NCBI RefSeq assembly: GCF_014395225.1
Contig: NZ_CP060723.1
Location: 4,216,001-4,280,000 of the forward strand
Length of the DNA: 64,000 bases
Direction: 5' to 3'
Source of the DNA: Pedobacter roseus
GTDB taxonomy: Bacteria > Bacteroidota > Bacteroidia > Sphingobacteriales > Sphingobacteriaceae
Numbering within the stretch: the stretch's first letter is position 1; each line of letters starts with the position of its first letter. Of this stretch, positions 16,205 to 24,161 are shown in pieces. The notes under the pieces were generated by a model that saw only the letters and a program-made list of their open reading frames with translations, made no database searches and was not told the DNA's origin. The translations under genes and the position numbers were made by a program.

Positions 16205-17617
16205 ATGAAAAACCTTATTGCACTTGCATTATCTATATTTATAACTTATTCGTCTGGTATTGCCCAGGAATTAAAAAAATCAAAATCCTTAAAAACGGCC
16301 CTTGAACAATCTTTATCATCTAAAAAACCAGTATTACTAATTATAGAGGTATCTGGTTTACCCAAACCAACAGATTTGCCCCCAAATGCAAAAATCAGTT
16401 TTAAATCTGCTCTGGATGAACCCGAAGTGATAAACAGCATTAACGAAAATTTTGTCGTTTATAAAACCACAATGTCGGATACCAGCGTAAGGTCGGTTAT
16501 AAGGGAAGCAAATGTAAAATCGTTCCCGGCATTTGTATTTCTTCGCGCCAACAAAGATGTTTTCTACAAAGATTTTGGAAATTCTACCGATCAAAAGAAA
16601 TATATTTTGATGATCGAAAAGGCACTTTCGGCCTCAAAAGAAACATCAATATCTGATCTGGAAGCCCAATTCAATGCTGATAAAAACAATAATACGGTAT
16701 TAAGAAAATTAATCGACACCAGAAAAAAGCTTGGCATCACAAATAATGCACAACTTATTGAGCAATATGCCAACAACTTAAAAATTGGAGATTTTAACGA
16801 CTACCAAAATGTATTGTACATTATGGAAGCTGGTCCGTACAGCGATGGAAATGCTTATAAACTGGCTTACACTAATCGTAAGCTTATTGATAGTTTATAC
16901 AAAACCGAGCCTTTACAAAGAAGAACAGCTATCAATAATGCAATAATTTCCAATACGATTGCAGATGCTGCAAAGCATAAAAATACCCCAAGGGCAATAT
17001 CGGGTGCTTCTTTTGCCAGAAACACATGGTCAAGAGATTATAGAAGAGGAGAGCAGGCATATAACACACAGATTTTGTGGTACTACAGCACCGTAAAAGA
17101 CACCACTAATTATTTGAGAACCGCTAGTTATTTTTATGATAACTTCTACATGAATATTGGTGCAGATAGCATAAAAAAGATTGAAGCTAAAAACCGTGAA
17201 GCCCTATCCCAAAAACACATTGCTTCGATGCCCAGCCAAAAACAAATTTCAAAAGAGAAATTGGATAGTTTACAAAAAATTTATGGCAAAACAGTTGTTA
17301 CGCAATCGGTAGTAACCTTCGGTTCTACTTCTAACAGCTATGCCAACGAACTAAATAATGCTGCATGGAAGTTTTATGAAATCGGCACTAAAAACCTTAA
17401 TTACCTTAGTAAGGCCATGATCTGGAGCAGGAGATCGATTGAATTAAATTCTATTGCAGGATATTACGATACTTTAGCTCATATCCTATATCGTTTAGGT
17501 TATAATGAAGAAGCGATAAAAACACAGGAAATGGCTATAACTAAAGCGAAGAGCGAAAAAATATCAACAGATAATTTTGAATCCGAGCTTAGAAAAATAA
17601 AAGCGAAAACACTTTAA
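16205..17617 (+). CDS. Secreted thioredoxin-fold/TPR-like protein without CxxC
   Basis: 470 residues from ATG 16205 (a frame-equivalent ATG at 16193 adds four residues). The signal peptide is MKNLIALALSIFITYSSGIAQ. Residues ~25-145 look thioredoxin-like: ALEQSLSSKKPVLLIIEVSG, then VIREANVKSFPAFVFLR (the cis-Pro equivalent SFPAF), but there is no CxxC; the active-site loop instead reads SGLPKPTDLPP. The remainder is helical, ending in a TPR-like segment (AGYYDTLAHILYRLGYNEEA). Redox activity is therefore unlikely; a scaffold or chaperone role is possible. Located in the periplasm. Flanked by twin terminators with the preceding lipoprotein gene. Confidence 0.78.
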   Translation: MKNLIALALSIFITYSSGIAQELKKSKSLKTALEQSLSSKKPVLLIIEVSGLPKPTDLPPNAKISFKSALDEPEVINSINENFVVYKTTMSDTSVRSVIREANVKSFPAFVFLRANKDVFYKDFGNSTDQKKYILMIEKALSASKETSISDLEAQFNADKNNNTVLRKLIDTRKKLGITNNAQLIEQYANNLKIGDFNDYQNVLYIMEAGPYSDGNAYKLAYTNRKLIDSLYKTEPLQRRTAINNAIISNTIADAAKHKNTPRAISGASFARNTWSRDYRRGEQAYNTQILWYYSTVKDTTNYLRTASYFYDNFYMNIGADSIKKIEAKNREALSQKHIASMPSQKQISKEKLDSLQKIYGKTVVTQSVVTFGSTSNSYANELNNAAWKFYEIGTKNLNYLSKAMIWSRRSIELNSIAGYYDTLAHILYRLGYNEEAIKTQEMAITKAKSEKISTDNFESELRKIKAKTL

Positions 17618-17633
17618 GTTTTTAAAAAAACTA

Positions 17634-17664
17634 ACGCCTCCGATGTAAACCCGGGGGCGTTTTG
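17634..17664 (+). terminator. Hairpin terminator, near-copy of the one at 16143
   Basis: 9-bp stem ACGCCTCCG/CGGGGGCGT with one G-T wobble, loop ATGTAAAC-type, then TTTTG. It differs from the terminator at 16143-16172 at two positions only. Confidence 0.85.
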
Positions 17665-17849
17665 TTTACTATATTTTTGAACAGAATACGTTTAAAGTTT
17701 GCACTATACTGTATAAATACTATATTGATCCTCTGTAAGTCAAACATTTACAACCTAAAGGAATAATTAGTCGTTAACCATCATTCAATACCAAAAAAAT
17801 ATTTTTTGTTGGAACAAAGAAGTTGGTACTAATGTTATATAAGTAGAAT

Positions 17850-18392
17850 ATGCAAACAGCAACATTTGGCGGAGGCTGCTTTTGGTGCACCGAAGCCGTA
17901 TTTCAAACGTTGAACGGCGTAAGTCAGGTTACGTCGGGCTATATGGGTGGAGAATTAAAACATCCTACTTATATGGAGATCTGCAATGGCGATACTGGTC
18001 ATGCCGAAGTGGTTCAGATCAGCTTTGATGAGGATATTATCTCTTTTGAAGAGCTTTTACTCGTTTTTTTTAAAACCCATAATGCTACTACCCTTAACAG
18101 GCAGGGTAATGATATTGGTACCCAGTACCGTTCGGTCATTTTTTATGAAAATGAAGATCAGCATCAAAAAGCTAAAAAAATTGTTGATGAACTTACCCGC
18201 GATCAAGTTTTTGACAAACCTATTGTTACTGAAATTACCGCAGCAAAAGAGTTTTATGAAGCGGAAGATTACCATCAGAATTATTTTAACAATAACCAGG
18301 GCAAGCCCTACTGTGCATTTGTTATACAGCCAAAACTGAACAAGTTTGCCAAAGATTTTAAAAATAAGATCAGGCCTGAATTATTAGAATAA
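17850..18392 (+). CDS. msrA: Peptide-methionine (S)-S-oxide reductase
   Basis: 180 residues, typical MsrA length. Starts MQTATFGGGCFWCTEAVFQ, with the catalytic Cys10 in GCFWC; further family markers are GYMGG, GHAEVVQI, NRQGNDIGTQYRSVIFY and AEDYHQNYF. Reduces the S-epimer of methionine sulfoxide in oxidised proteins using thioredoxin; resolving cysteines are few (Cys13 and a Cys in the KPYCAF segment). Cytoplasmic, no signal peptide. It converges with the acyl-CoA dehydrogenase-like gene with no base between the two stop codons. Confidence 0.96.
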   Translation: MQTATFGGGCFWCTEAVFQTLNGVSQVTSGYMGGELKHPTYMEICNGDTGHAEVVQISFDEDIISFEELLLVFFKTHNATTLNRQGNDIGTQYRSVIFYENEDQHQKAKKIVDELTRDQVFDKPIVTEITAAKEFYEAEDYHQNYFNNNQGKPYCAFVIQPKLNKFAKDFKNKIRPELLE

Positions 18393-19481
18393 TTAAACTT
18401 CAAAAGTGAGCAAAGCATGCTGACTAGCGGTATGGATGTCGCGCCAAACACGGTTAATTTCTGACTCTTTTTTAGCAGCTTCTAAACCACAGTATGGAAA
18501 TAATGCAGCTGCTGTTCGCCAACAGGCATGTGCCAGCTTACGGCTAACCGCACTCACCGCTAACAACGTATCTTCCTCTATTTTATTATTAACCATCAGC
18601 TGATCCCAGGAGGCATCGAATGTACTGTAGAATTTTGAGCGGAGATTTTGGATTTCTGTTTTGCAGCTGTTGAGTTCGTTTGTAAAAAACAATACCTGCT
18701 CATCGCTATATCTTTTTAAGCCTGTACGAAGATAAAAGGCAGCTTCAACCAGTTTAATAAAATGATTTGTCATACCTAAGGTATTAACCGTTAAAGTGGT
18801 TTCAGCAAGCTGCAGAAAGGGATAATCAAAACCAGCATCTGCTATTTCTATATGCTGATTGATTTGAAACGTCCTGTTCTCGGCTACGTGAAGATCATTT
18901 ACTTCAAAAGCATGGCTTCCTGTGGCTATTAAACCGAAATAAGACCAGCCCGGCAGAATATTTACCTCTTCTTTTTTAAGGATAAATGATTTGATTTCAG
19001 GTGCCCCGTTTTCATCTAAAATAGCTTCGCCGCTTTTATCTTTAAGGGTGCAGTTGGCTGTAAATATGGTTGCATGTAAAGCACCGCTGGCATAATTCCA
19101 TTTACCGTTTAACAGATAACCTGTTTCCGTTTTAACAGCTACTCCGCCAACCGCCCCGCTCCCGGCGAAACAAACTTTAGGATCGGCGAAAATTGTTGTG
19201 GCGAGTTCAGGATTTAGAAACCCTGCAAACCAACCTGCACCGGCACATAAGGTAACTGTCCAGCCCAAACTTCCATCTGCTTCTGCCAGCTCTTCTTCTA
19301 ATTTTAAAATTTCGGGGAGTTTTTTGCCTGGTCCACCATAAACCTCGGGTACAAAAAGTTTAAACCAATTTTCCTGATAAGCAAGTGCTAAAATTTCGGG
19401 GTGAAGTTTCCCCATTTCTTCCGAAAGCGCCGAATAGTTTTTTACTTTTTCCTGCCAGGTGGCGGTTAATGTATCTTGCAT
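18393..19481 (-). CDS. Acyl-CoA dehydrogenase-like flavoprotein
   Basis: 362 residues. The N-terminal helical domain (LHPEILALAYQENWFKLFVPEVYGG, then EELAEADGSLGWTVTLCAGAGWF), middle beta domain (GSGAVGGVAVKTETGYLLNGKW, YASGALHATIF) and C-terminal helical domain fit the acyl-CoA dehydrogenase/DszC-like superfamily. No acyl-CoA catalytic Glu could be assigned with confidence, and the protein is nearer to flavin-dependent monooxygenases of that fold. The substrate is unknown. It lies 17 bp downstream of pnuC on the same strand, so it may belong to the TPP-riboswitch-controlled transcript. Confidence 0.78.
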   Translation of the reverse strand: MQDTLTATWQEKVKNYSALSEEMGKLHPEILALAYQENWFKLFVPEVYGGPGKKLPEILKLEEELAEADGSLGWTVTLCAGAGWFAGFLNPELATTIFADPKVCFAGSGAVGGVAVKTETGYLLNGKWNYASGALHATIFTANCTLKDKSGEAILDENGAPEIKSFILKKEEVNILPGWSYFGLIATGSHAFEVNDLHVAENRTFQINQHIEIADAGFDYPFLQLAETTLTVNTLGMTNHFIKLVEAAFYLRTGLKRYSDEQVLFFTNELNSCKTEIQNLRSKFYSTFDASWDQLMVNNKIEEDTLLAVSAVSRKLAHACWRTAAALFPYCGLEAAKKESEINRVWRDIHTASQHALLTFEV

Positions 19482-19498
19482 GCCTCTATGTATTGCCT

Positions 19499-20125
19499 TT
19501 AAGATTGAGCTAATTTAAACCTGTTTTTATTGATGATTTTCTTCCAATCGAAAAACCCAAAAATGGCAACTATAAACAGAAAAGTAGTTAAACAGGCCAT
19601 TAGCGGCAGTTTTTTATGAAAAAGCAAAGGAATAGCCACGATATTAGAGATATTGAGGAATATCCAGTTCTCAATTTTTCGTTTGGCCAATAACCACATC
19701 CCCGCCCATGCTGTTGCCGAAACAAATGCATCCAATAAGGGCACATCCGAATCGGTATAATGCCTCAGTATAAGGTAGAGCAGCCCGAAACCAATAACAG
19801 AGATTAAAATAGCAATGGTTAGTTCGTTTTTGCTCGACCACGATACCTGGTTTTCGCCATCCTGTTTTCTTTTTTTCCAGATTATCCATCCATAAATGCT
19901 CATTGTTAAATAATAAATATTTAAAAGCACTTCAGCGTATAATTTAACGCCCAGCAATAAAAACATCCACAATAAAACGGAAATTATCCCTGTTGGGTAG
20001 AGCCAGATACTGTTTTTTTTGGCTAATAAAACTTCCGAAACCCCAAAGCCAACGGCAAGCCATTCAATTAAAGAAGTATGTATAATCTGCTCTTGAAAAA
20101 GCCTAAACCAATCCTGAAAATCCAT
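19499..20125 (-). CDS. pnuT: PnuC-family transporter, predicted thiamine uptake (PnuT)
   Basis: 208 residues with about seven transmembrane helices and the PnuC pattern: EWLAVGFGVSEVLLAKKNSIWLYPTGIIS, LYAEVLLNIYYLTMSIYGWIIW, DAFVSATAWAGMWLLAKRKIENWIF. PnuC proteins import nicotinamide riboside, but in Bacteroidota a TPP-controlled subgroup (PnuT) is assigned to thiamine. A TPP riboswitch immediately upstream (20183-20364) supports thiamine as the cargo. Inner membrane. The acyl-CoA dehydrogenase-like gene follows by 17 bp. Confidence 0.88.
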   Translation of the reverse strand: MDFQDWFRLFQEQIIHTSLIEWLAVGFGVSEVLLAKKNSIWLYPTGIISVLLWMFLLLGVKLYAEVLLNIYYLTMSIYGWIIWKKRKQDGENQVSWSSKNELTIAILISVIGFGLLYLILRHYTDSDVPLLDAFVSATAWAGMWLLAKRKIENWIFLNISNIVAIPLLFHKKLPLMACLTTFLFIVAIFGFFDWKKIINKNRFKLAQS

Positions 20126-20182
20126 TTACAATATAAAAATTTGAAAACTGTTTTCAGGGGTGAAACAGCATGGTTAATTTTA

Positions 20183-20364
20183 ACCTCTTCCTACGGCGGC
20201 ATTACCCGCATCAGGTTCATTAGAAGGTATAAGGTGTAGGGTTAAAGGTGTAAGGTTAAACCTTCTACCTTAAGCCTTTTACCTTAAGCCTCTAAATGGG
20301 TATAATCTCAGCAAATTGATGGCAACAGAAATTGCAGCATCAACAAGCACCCCTTTGAGCAAGA
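20183..20364 (-). promoter_or_regulatory. TPP (THI-box) riboswitch upstream of pnuT, with inserted arm
   Basis: On the minus strand the order AAGGGGTGC, then GCTGAGATTATACCC, then AACCTGATGCGGGTAATGCCGCCGTAGG reproduces the conserved core of the thiamine-pyrophosphate aptamer (GGGGTGC ... CTGAGA ... ACCC ... ACCTGAT ... TAATGCC ... GTAGG). Between ACCC and ACCTGAT, where known aptamers have about 5-10 nt, there are about 80 nt made of two inverted heptamer arrays (20222-20293). Ligand binding should repress pnuT. Boundaries are approximate. Confidence 0.92.
20222..20293. repeat. Inverted heptamer arrays inside the TPP riboswitch
   Basis: Plus strand: five units of form nnAAGGT (AGAAGGT, ATAAGGT, GTAGGGT, TAAAGGT, GTAAGGT) at 20222-20256, followed by four or five units of the reverse type (CTACCTT, AAGCCTT, TTACCTT, AAGCCTC) at 20261-20293. 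The arrays are complementary over roughly 33 nt with some mismatches and would form a separate hairpin arm. Confidence 0.85.
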
Positions 20365-20405
20365 CAAATATAAGTTTAAAAATGAAAGGTTTTCATTGAA
20401 ATGCG

Positions 20406-20453
20406 AAGAGTTGTCAACTTTCTTGCCACTGGGCATTAAAGTTGACAACTCTT
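20406..20453 (-). terminator. 16-bp perfect inverted repeat after parC
   Basis: Arms AAGAGTTGTCAACTTT (20406-20421) and AAAGTTGACAACTCTT (20438-20453) pair perfectly across a 16-nt loop. It lies 8 nt beyond the parC stop, a natural place for a terminator, although no long T-run follows. It could also be a copy of an interspersed palindromic element. Confidence 0.6.
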
Positions 20454-20461
20454 GAATCTAT

Positions 20462-23353
20462 TTAGAACAAGCCCAGCTGCCCCTTATCATCCATATCGAT
20501 ATCGTCCGGATTGGTGATTTCGAAATCAACTTTTTTTGCAGGTTTTTCTTCGTCGGCAGGTTTTTCTTCTGGCTTTTTCTCTTCCTTTTTACTTGCTTCT
20601 GGCTTCGGCTTTTCAACCACAGGTTTTTCTACTGTGGTTTTTTCTACTGCTTCAGGCTTTTCGTTTTTGACAGCAGGTACTTCAGTGCGTTCGAATTTTG
20701 GTTTTGGCTTCTCCGCTATAGGTTTTTCAATTTCCTCCGTCACTGTTTCAGTTTCTGCGATGCTTTCTTCAGCAGGTGCATTTTCTTCTTCAGGCGGTCC
20801 ACCTTCCTCCCCTTCATCCACAACTGGTTCCTCAACTTCTTCTTCCTCGATTTCAGGCTCTTCCAATACTACTTTTTGAATATCGTGCGGAGATAAACGG
20901 TTTCCGTTAGCCTTTAAACCTTTAACATCAATCAGTTCTGAAAGTGTTAAATCCAATGTTTCCGGAATCTGTGTTTTTCCTTTCAACATATCCACAATTA
21001 CTTTTGCAGCCGGGTTAGCCGTTAAAAACAATAATTTTGATTTTTGCTCTTCACTGATGATAATTGTTTTCCTGCCGTTAGCCTGCAGTTCGAACACAAA
21101 ACGTTTAATAAAATAGTTCTGTGCCTTGCCATCAAAATGTACCGCAGCAAAGGTTTTTTCGGCATCGAATTTTTCGATCAGGATCAGGCCATCATCAAAG
21201 TGGTTGCTCAGTTCGAACGAACTTAACTCGTAATAACCATCTTTATGTACCTGTAAAATGCGGTCATCGCCATCAAATTCGCCCAGGTATTTTCCGCGGC
21301 CATCAACATTTAAGCGTTTCAGCAGGTCATCATACCAGATTTTCAGTCCCGATAATGTAGAAACCCCTTTACTTTTCAAAATAATCTTTTTAACCGGGTA
21401 TTTCGAAACAATATTACCCTGCGAACCACGCCCTTTAATGGCCACTTCAGCAAAATCAAGGTCGAACTGGAGTTTGCGCAGTTTAGAATGCGGTTTTAGC
21501 GCTACGTTTACAATTTCGGCCTCACCATTCGGGTTGGCAGTAAAATATAAAACTTTCGATCCTTTCGATCCCTTGGTTAAATCGTACTCTTTATCACGCG
21601 TTACCCCTACTACAGCAAATCTTTTTATATAGGTTGTACCACTTGCGCCATCCTTATAAACCATGTTATAAATGGTACGCTCGTCGTTTTTCTTAAACAC
21701 CTGTGCGTGGATAATATTTTTACCCACAAAGGTTTTATCGGCCACTTTGGTAATGATGCACTTTCCATCCTCACGGAAAACAATCACCTCATCAATATCC
21801 GAGCAATCGGCAACATGTATGTCTTTCTTTAATCCTGATCCTGTTCCAATAAAACCATCTTCCATGTTCATGTAGAGTTTCACATTGGCAAGCGCTACTT
21901 TCGAAGCTTCTACACGATCGAACAAACGGATTTCCGTTTTACGTTCCCTGCCTTTTCCGTATTTATCTTTCAGTTTCTGAAACCAGGCAGTGGCATATTC
22001 CGTAAGGTGTTTTAAATGGTTTTTAACCACCTTAATTTCATCTTCCAGGTTTTTCATCTGCTCGTCGGCCTTTTTCACATCAAAACGGGTGATGCTACTC
22101 ATCGGTTTATCGATCAGCTTTTTAAAATCCTCTGGCAAAATTTCGCGGTAAAGCGAAGGCTTAAAAGGATCGAACAAAATATGTAAAACCTCTACAACCT
22201 TTTCAAAATTGGTCGAGTTTTCATATTCAGGGTTTTTGTACATCCCCTCCTGAATAAATATCTTTAACAATGAACTAAAGAAAATCTTTTCCTGTAGTTC
22301 ATGCAGGCGTATTTCGAGTTCTTTTTTGAGTAAACTCTTGGTGTGTTTTGTATTTTCGATCAGGATATCGTTCACACTTAAAAAGTGTGGTTTATCTCCC
22401 TGGATAATACAGGTATTTGGCGAGATCGATACTTCGCAGGCCGTAAATGCATATAGCGCATCAATGGTTACATCGGGCGAAATACCCGGTGCAAGGTGCA
22501 CTACAATTTCTACATTGGCCGCGGTATTATCTTCGATTTTTTTAATCTTGATCTTACCCTTATCATTGGCTGATAAAATACTATCAATTACAGAACCCGT
22601 TGTGGTACTAAACGGAACTTCGGTAATGACCAAAGTTTTTTTATCCTTCTCCGTAATTTTTGCACGTACCCGGATTTTACCTCCACGCTGACCTTCGTTG
22701 TAATTGGAGAAATCGGCCATACCACCCGTAAAAAAATCGGGCAATATATTCGGACGAATACCCTGTAATGCTTCTATAGAGGCATCAAGCAATTCAATAA
22801 AGTTGTGTGGCATTACCTTGGTAGCCAAACCCACGGCAATACCTTCAGCACCCTGTGCCAGCAACAGCGGAAACTTAACCGGTAAAGTAATCGGTTCGTT
22901 GTTACGACCATCGTAACTGAGCTGCCACTCTGTAGTATCCGGATTAAACACCACCTCGTTGGCAAATTTCGATAAACGGGCCTCGATATAACGTGGTGCT
23001 GCAGCGCTATCGCCTGTAACCGGATCGCCCCAGTTACCCTGCATATCGATCAATAAATCTTTTTGTCCGATCTGCACCATCGCATCACCAATAGAGGCAT
23101 CGCCATGCGGGTGATATTTCATCGTATTACCGATTACGTTGGCCGCTTTGTTGAAACGTCCGTCATCCATCTCTTTAAGCGAGTGCATAATGCGTCGTTG
23201 AACAGGCTTTAAACCATCGTGGATGTGCGGAACAGCCCTATCGAGAATTACATAAGACGCATAATCGAGAAACCAGTTTTCGTATAAACCGTTAATGGGG
23301 GTTATGGTATGTTTGTGCTCTTCGTTTACGTTTTGATCTAATTCTTCACTCAT
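20462..23353 (-). CDS. parC: DNA topoisomerase IV subunit A, with clamp-motif tail
   Basis: 963 residues. Breakage-reunion subunit of a type IIA topoisomerase: DGLKPVQRRIMHSL (46-59), KYHPHGDASIGDAMV (79-93), and the catalytic Tyr122 in AAAPRYIEARLS. A coiled-coil/tower region and a beta-pinwheel-like C-terminal domain run to about residue 825. The last ~136 residues are a low-complexity Glu/Pro/Lys-rich tail that ends KGQLGLF-stop. QLGLF is identical to the C-terminal beta-clamp-binding motif of E. coli DNA polymerase II. It presumably decatenates chromosomes together with the parE product encoded at 35072-36943. GyrA was considered, but the divergence and the parE partner favour ParC. Confidence 0.93.
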   Translation of the reverse strand: MSEELDQNVNEEHKHTITPINGLYENWFLDYASYVILDRAVPHIHDGLKPVQRRIMHSLKEMDDGRFNKAANVIGNTMKYHPHGDASIGDAMVQIGQKDLLIDMQGNWGDPVTGDSAAAPRYIEARLSKFANEVVFNPDTTEWQLSYDGRNNEPITLPVKFPLLLAQGAEGIAVGLATKVMPHNFIELLDASIEALQGIRPNILPDFFTGGMADFSNYNEGQRGGKIRVRAKITEKDKKTLVITEVPFSTTTGSVIDSILSANDKGKIKIKKIEDNTAANVEIVVHLAPGISPDVTIDALYAFTACEVSISPNTCIIQGDKPHFLSVNDILIENTKHTKSLLKKELEIRLHELQEKIFFSSLLKIFIQEGMYKNPEYENSTNFEKVVEVLHILFDPFKPSLYREILPEDFKKLIDKPMSSITRFDVKKADEQMKNLEDEIKVVKNHLKHLTEYATAWFQKLKDKYGKGRERKTEIRLFDRVEASKVALANVKLYMNMEDGFIGTGSGLKKDIHVADCSDIDEVIVFREDGKCIITKVADKTFVGKNIIHAQVFKKNDERTIYNMVYKDGASGTTYIKRFAVVGVTRDKEYDLTKGSKGSKVLYFTANPNGEAEIVNVALKPHSKLRKLQFDLDFAEVAIKGRGSQGNIVSKYPVKKIILKSKGVSTLSGLKIWYDDLLKRLNVDGRGKYLGEFDGDDRILQVHKDGYYELSSFELSNHFDDGLILIEKFDAEKTFAAVHFDGKAQNYFIKRFVFELQANGRKTIIISEEQKSKLLFLTANPAAKVIVDMLKGKTQIPETLDLTLSELIDVKGLKANGNRLSPHDIQKVVLEEPEIEEEEVEEPVVDEGEEGGPPEEENAPAEESIAETETVTEEIEKPIAEKPKPKFERTEVPAVKNEKPEAVEKTTVEKPVVEKPKPEASKKEEKKPEEKPADEEKPAKKVDFEITNPDDIDMDDKGQLGLF

Positions 23354-23556
23354 TTATTTACAAAAATTGGCAGCCGTAAATATAATAAAAATGATTGCAC
23401 AGAATGAAGAGAGGTTATTCACATTTCAAGATGGAAAATTTGTTTTTCGATCCTGTAAATTGGTGCCTCACCTGCCGTAATCTAAATTTATTTGTGTTGA
23501 TTTGGAAAGCAGGGTTCCGTAAGTTTTATTAAGTGTTACCTCCGGCTTTCCGATAC

Positions 23557-23602
23557 GATCTTTTTTGTCCTTTAGCCTGGCCCAGGGCAGCAAAAAAGGA
23601 TC
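23557..23602. repeat. Inverted repeat GATCTTTTTTG / CAAAAAAGGATC
   Basis: Arms of 11-12 nt enclose TCCTTTAGCCTGGCCCAGGG, which itself contains CCTGGCCCAGG. In the parC upstream gap; possibly an interspersed element or terminator-like hairpin. Confidence 0.45.
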
Positions 23603-23831
23603 TCCTCTGCAATCCGGTTTATAAAAAAGGTTTTGTGTAACTATTTAGGGTTGCAAGATGTATAGAATTGCCCCAATTGATCTTTGGATTATAAATTGGT
23701 AAAACGCAATTGAGCCTAAATTATCTTAAATGTCTAATATGGTAAAAATAAGCGGATAATAGATCCTTCATTACTTTACCGATAACGGATTTGGAAATGT
23801 CCCGCGTTCTGTATTGGTTCCTGTTAATTCA

Positions 23832-24028
23832 TCATTAACGCATGTACAATCTTCATTAACGCATGTACCATTATAATTACCGCATATAAATTTTTAATTT
23901 ACGCATGTACAATTATAATTTACGCATGTGCAATTATAATTTATGCATGTACAATTATAATTATCGCATGTACATTTTTAATTAATGCGTATTAAATTAT
24001 CATTAATGCTTATCTAATCTTCATTACC
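23832..24028. repeat. 21-bp tandem repeat array, about nine copies
   Basis: Consecutive units of the form TTTACGCATGTACAATTATAA, exactly 21 bp, with central copies almost identical and outer copies decayed (CATTAACGCATGTACAATCTT; TTAATGCTTATCTAATCTTCA). Each carries a conserved GCATGTAC core with an A/T-rich remainder. There are no variable spacers, so it is not a CRISPR. It lies about 480 bp upstream of parC. Confidence 0.88.
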
Positions 24029-24161
24029 ATGTGTGCAACTATGAATAATACACCTTAATTGCGCTGCGTTTATCAGCGAAATCTATGAACTAAGTTAGGG
24101 TATCAACTCCGCTCGAAATGTCGATTTGCATGGAGGGTACTTAACTCCTGAAAATATTGCA

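Larger units (their letters stand above)
23354..24161. other. 808-bp gap between parC and the PNGase-like gene
   Basis: No ORF with coding character. From parC outwards it holds a leader region, an inverted repeat GATCTTTTTTG...CAAAAAAGGATC (23557-23602), about 220 bp without visible structure, and the 21-bp tandem array (23832-24028). It is the 5' side of parC and the 3' side of the PNGase F-like gene. No clear -7 box for parC was recognised. Confidence 0.6.

Noticed and set aside
20511..20879. 122-codon plus-strand ORF rich in Ser, Gly and Phe
   Set aside because: It is the antisense of the Glu/Pro/Lys-rich tail of ParC; its composition follows from that and it lacks a leader.
23882..23999. 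A heptad-repeat peptide (YACTIII) encoded by the 21-bp array
   Set aside because: No start codon or leader, and units that vary are not constrained by frame; treated as non-coding.
23832..24028. CRISPR array
   Set aside because: Repeats are contiguous 21-bp units without unique spacers, and no cas genes are present.
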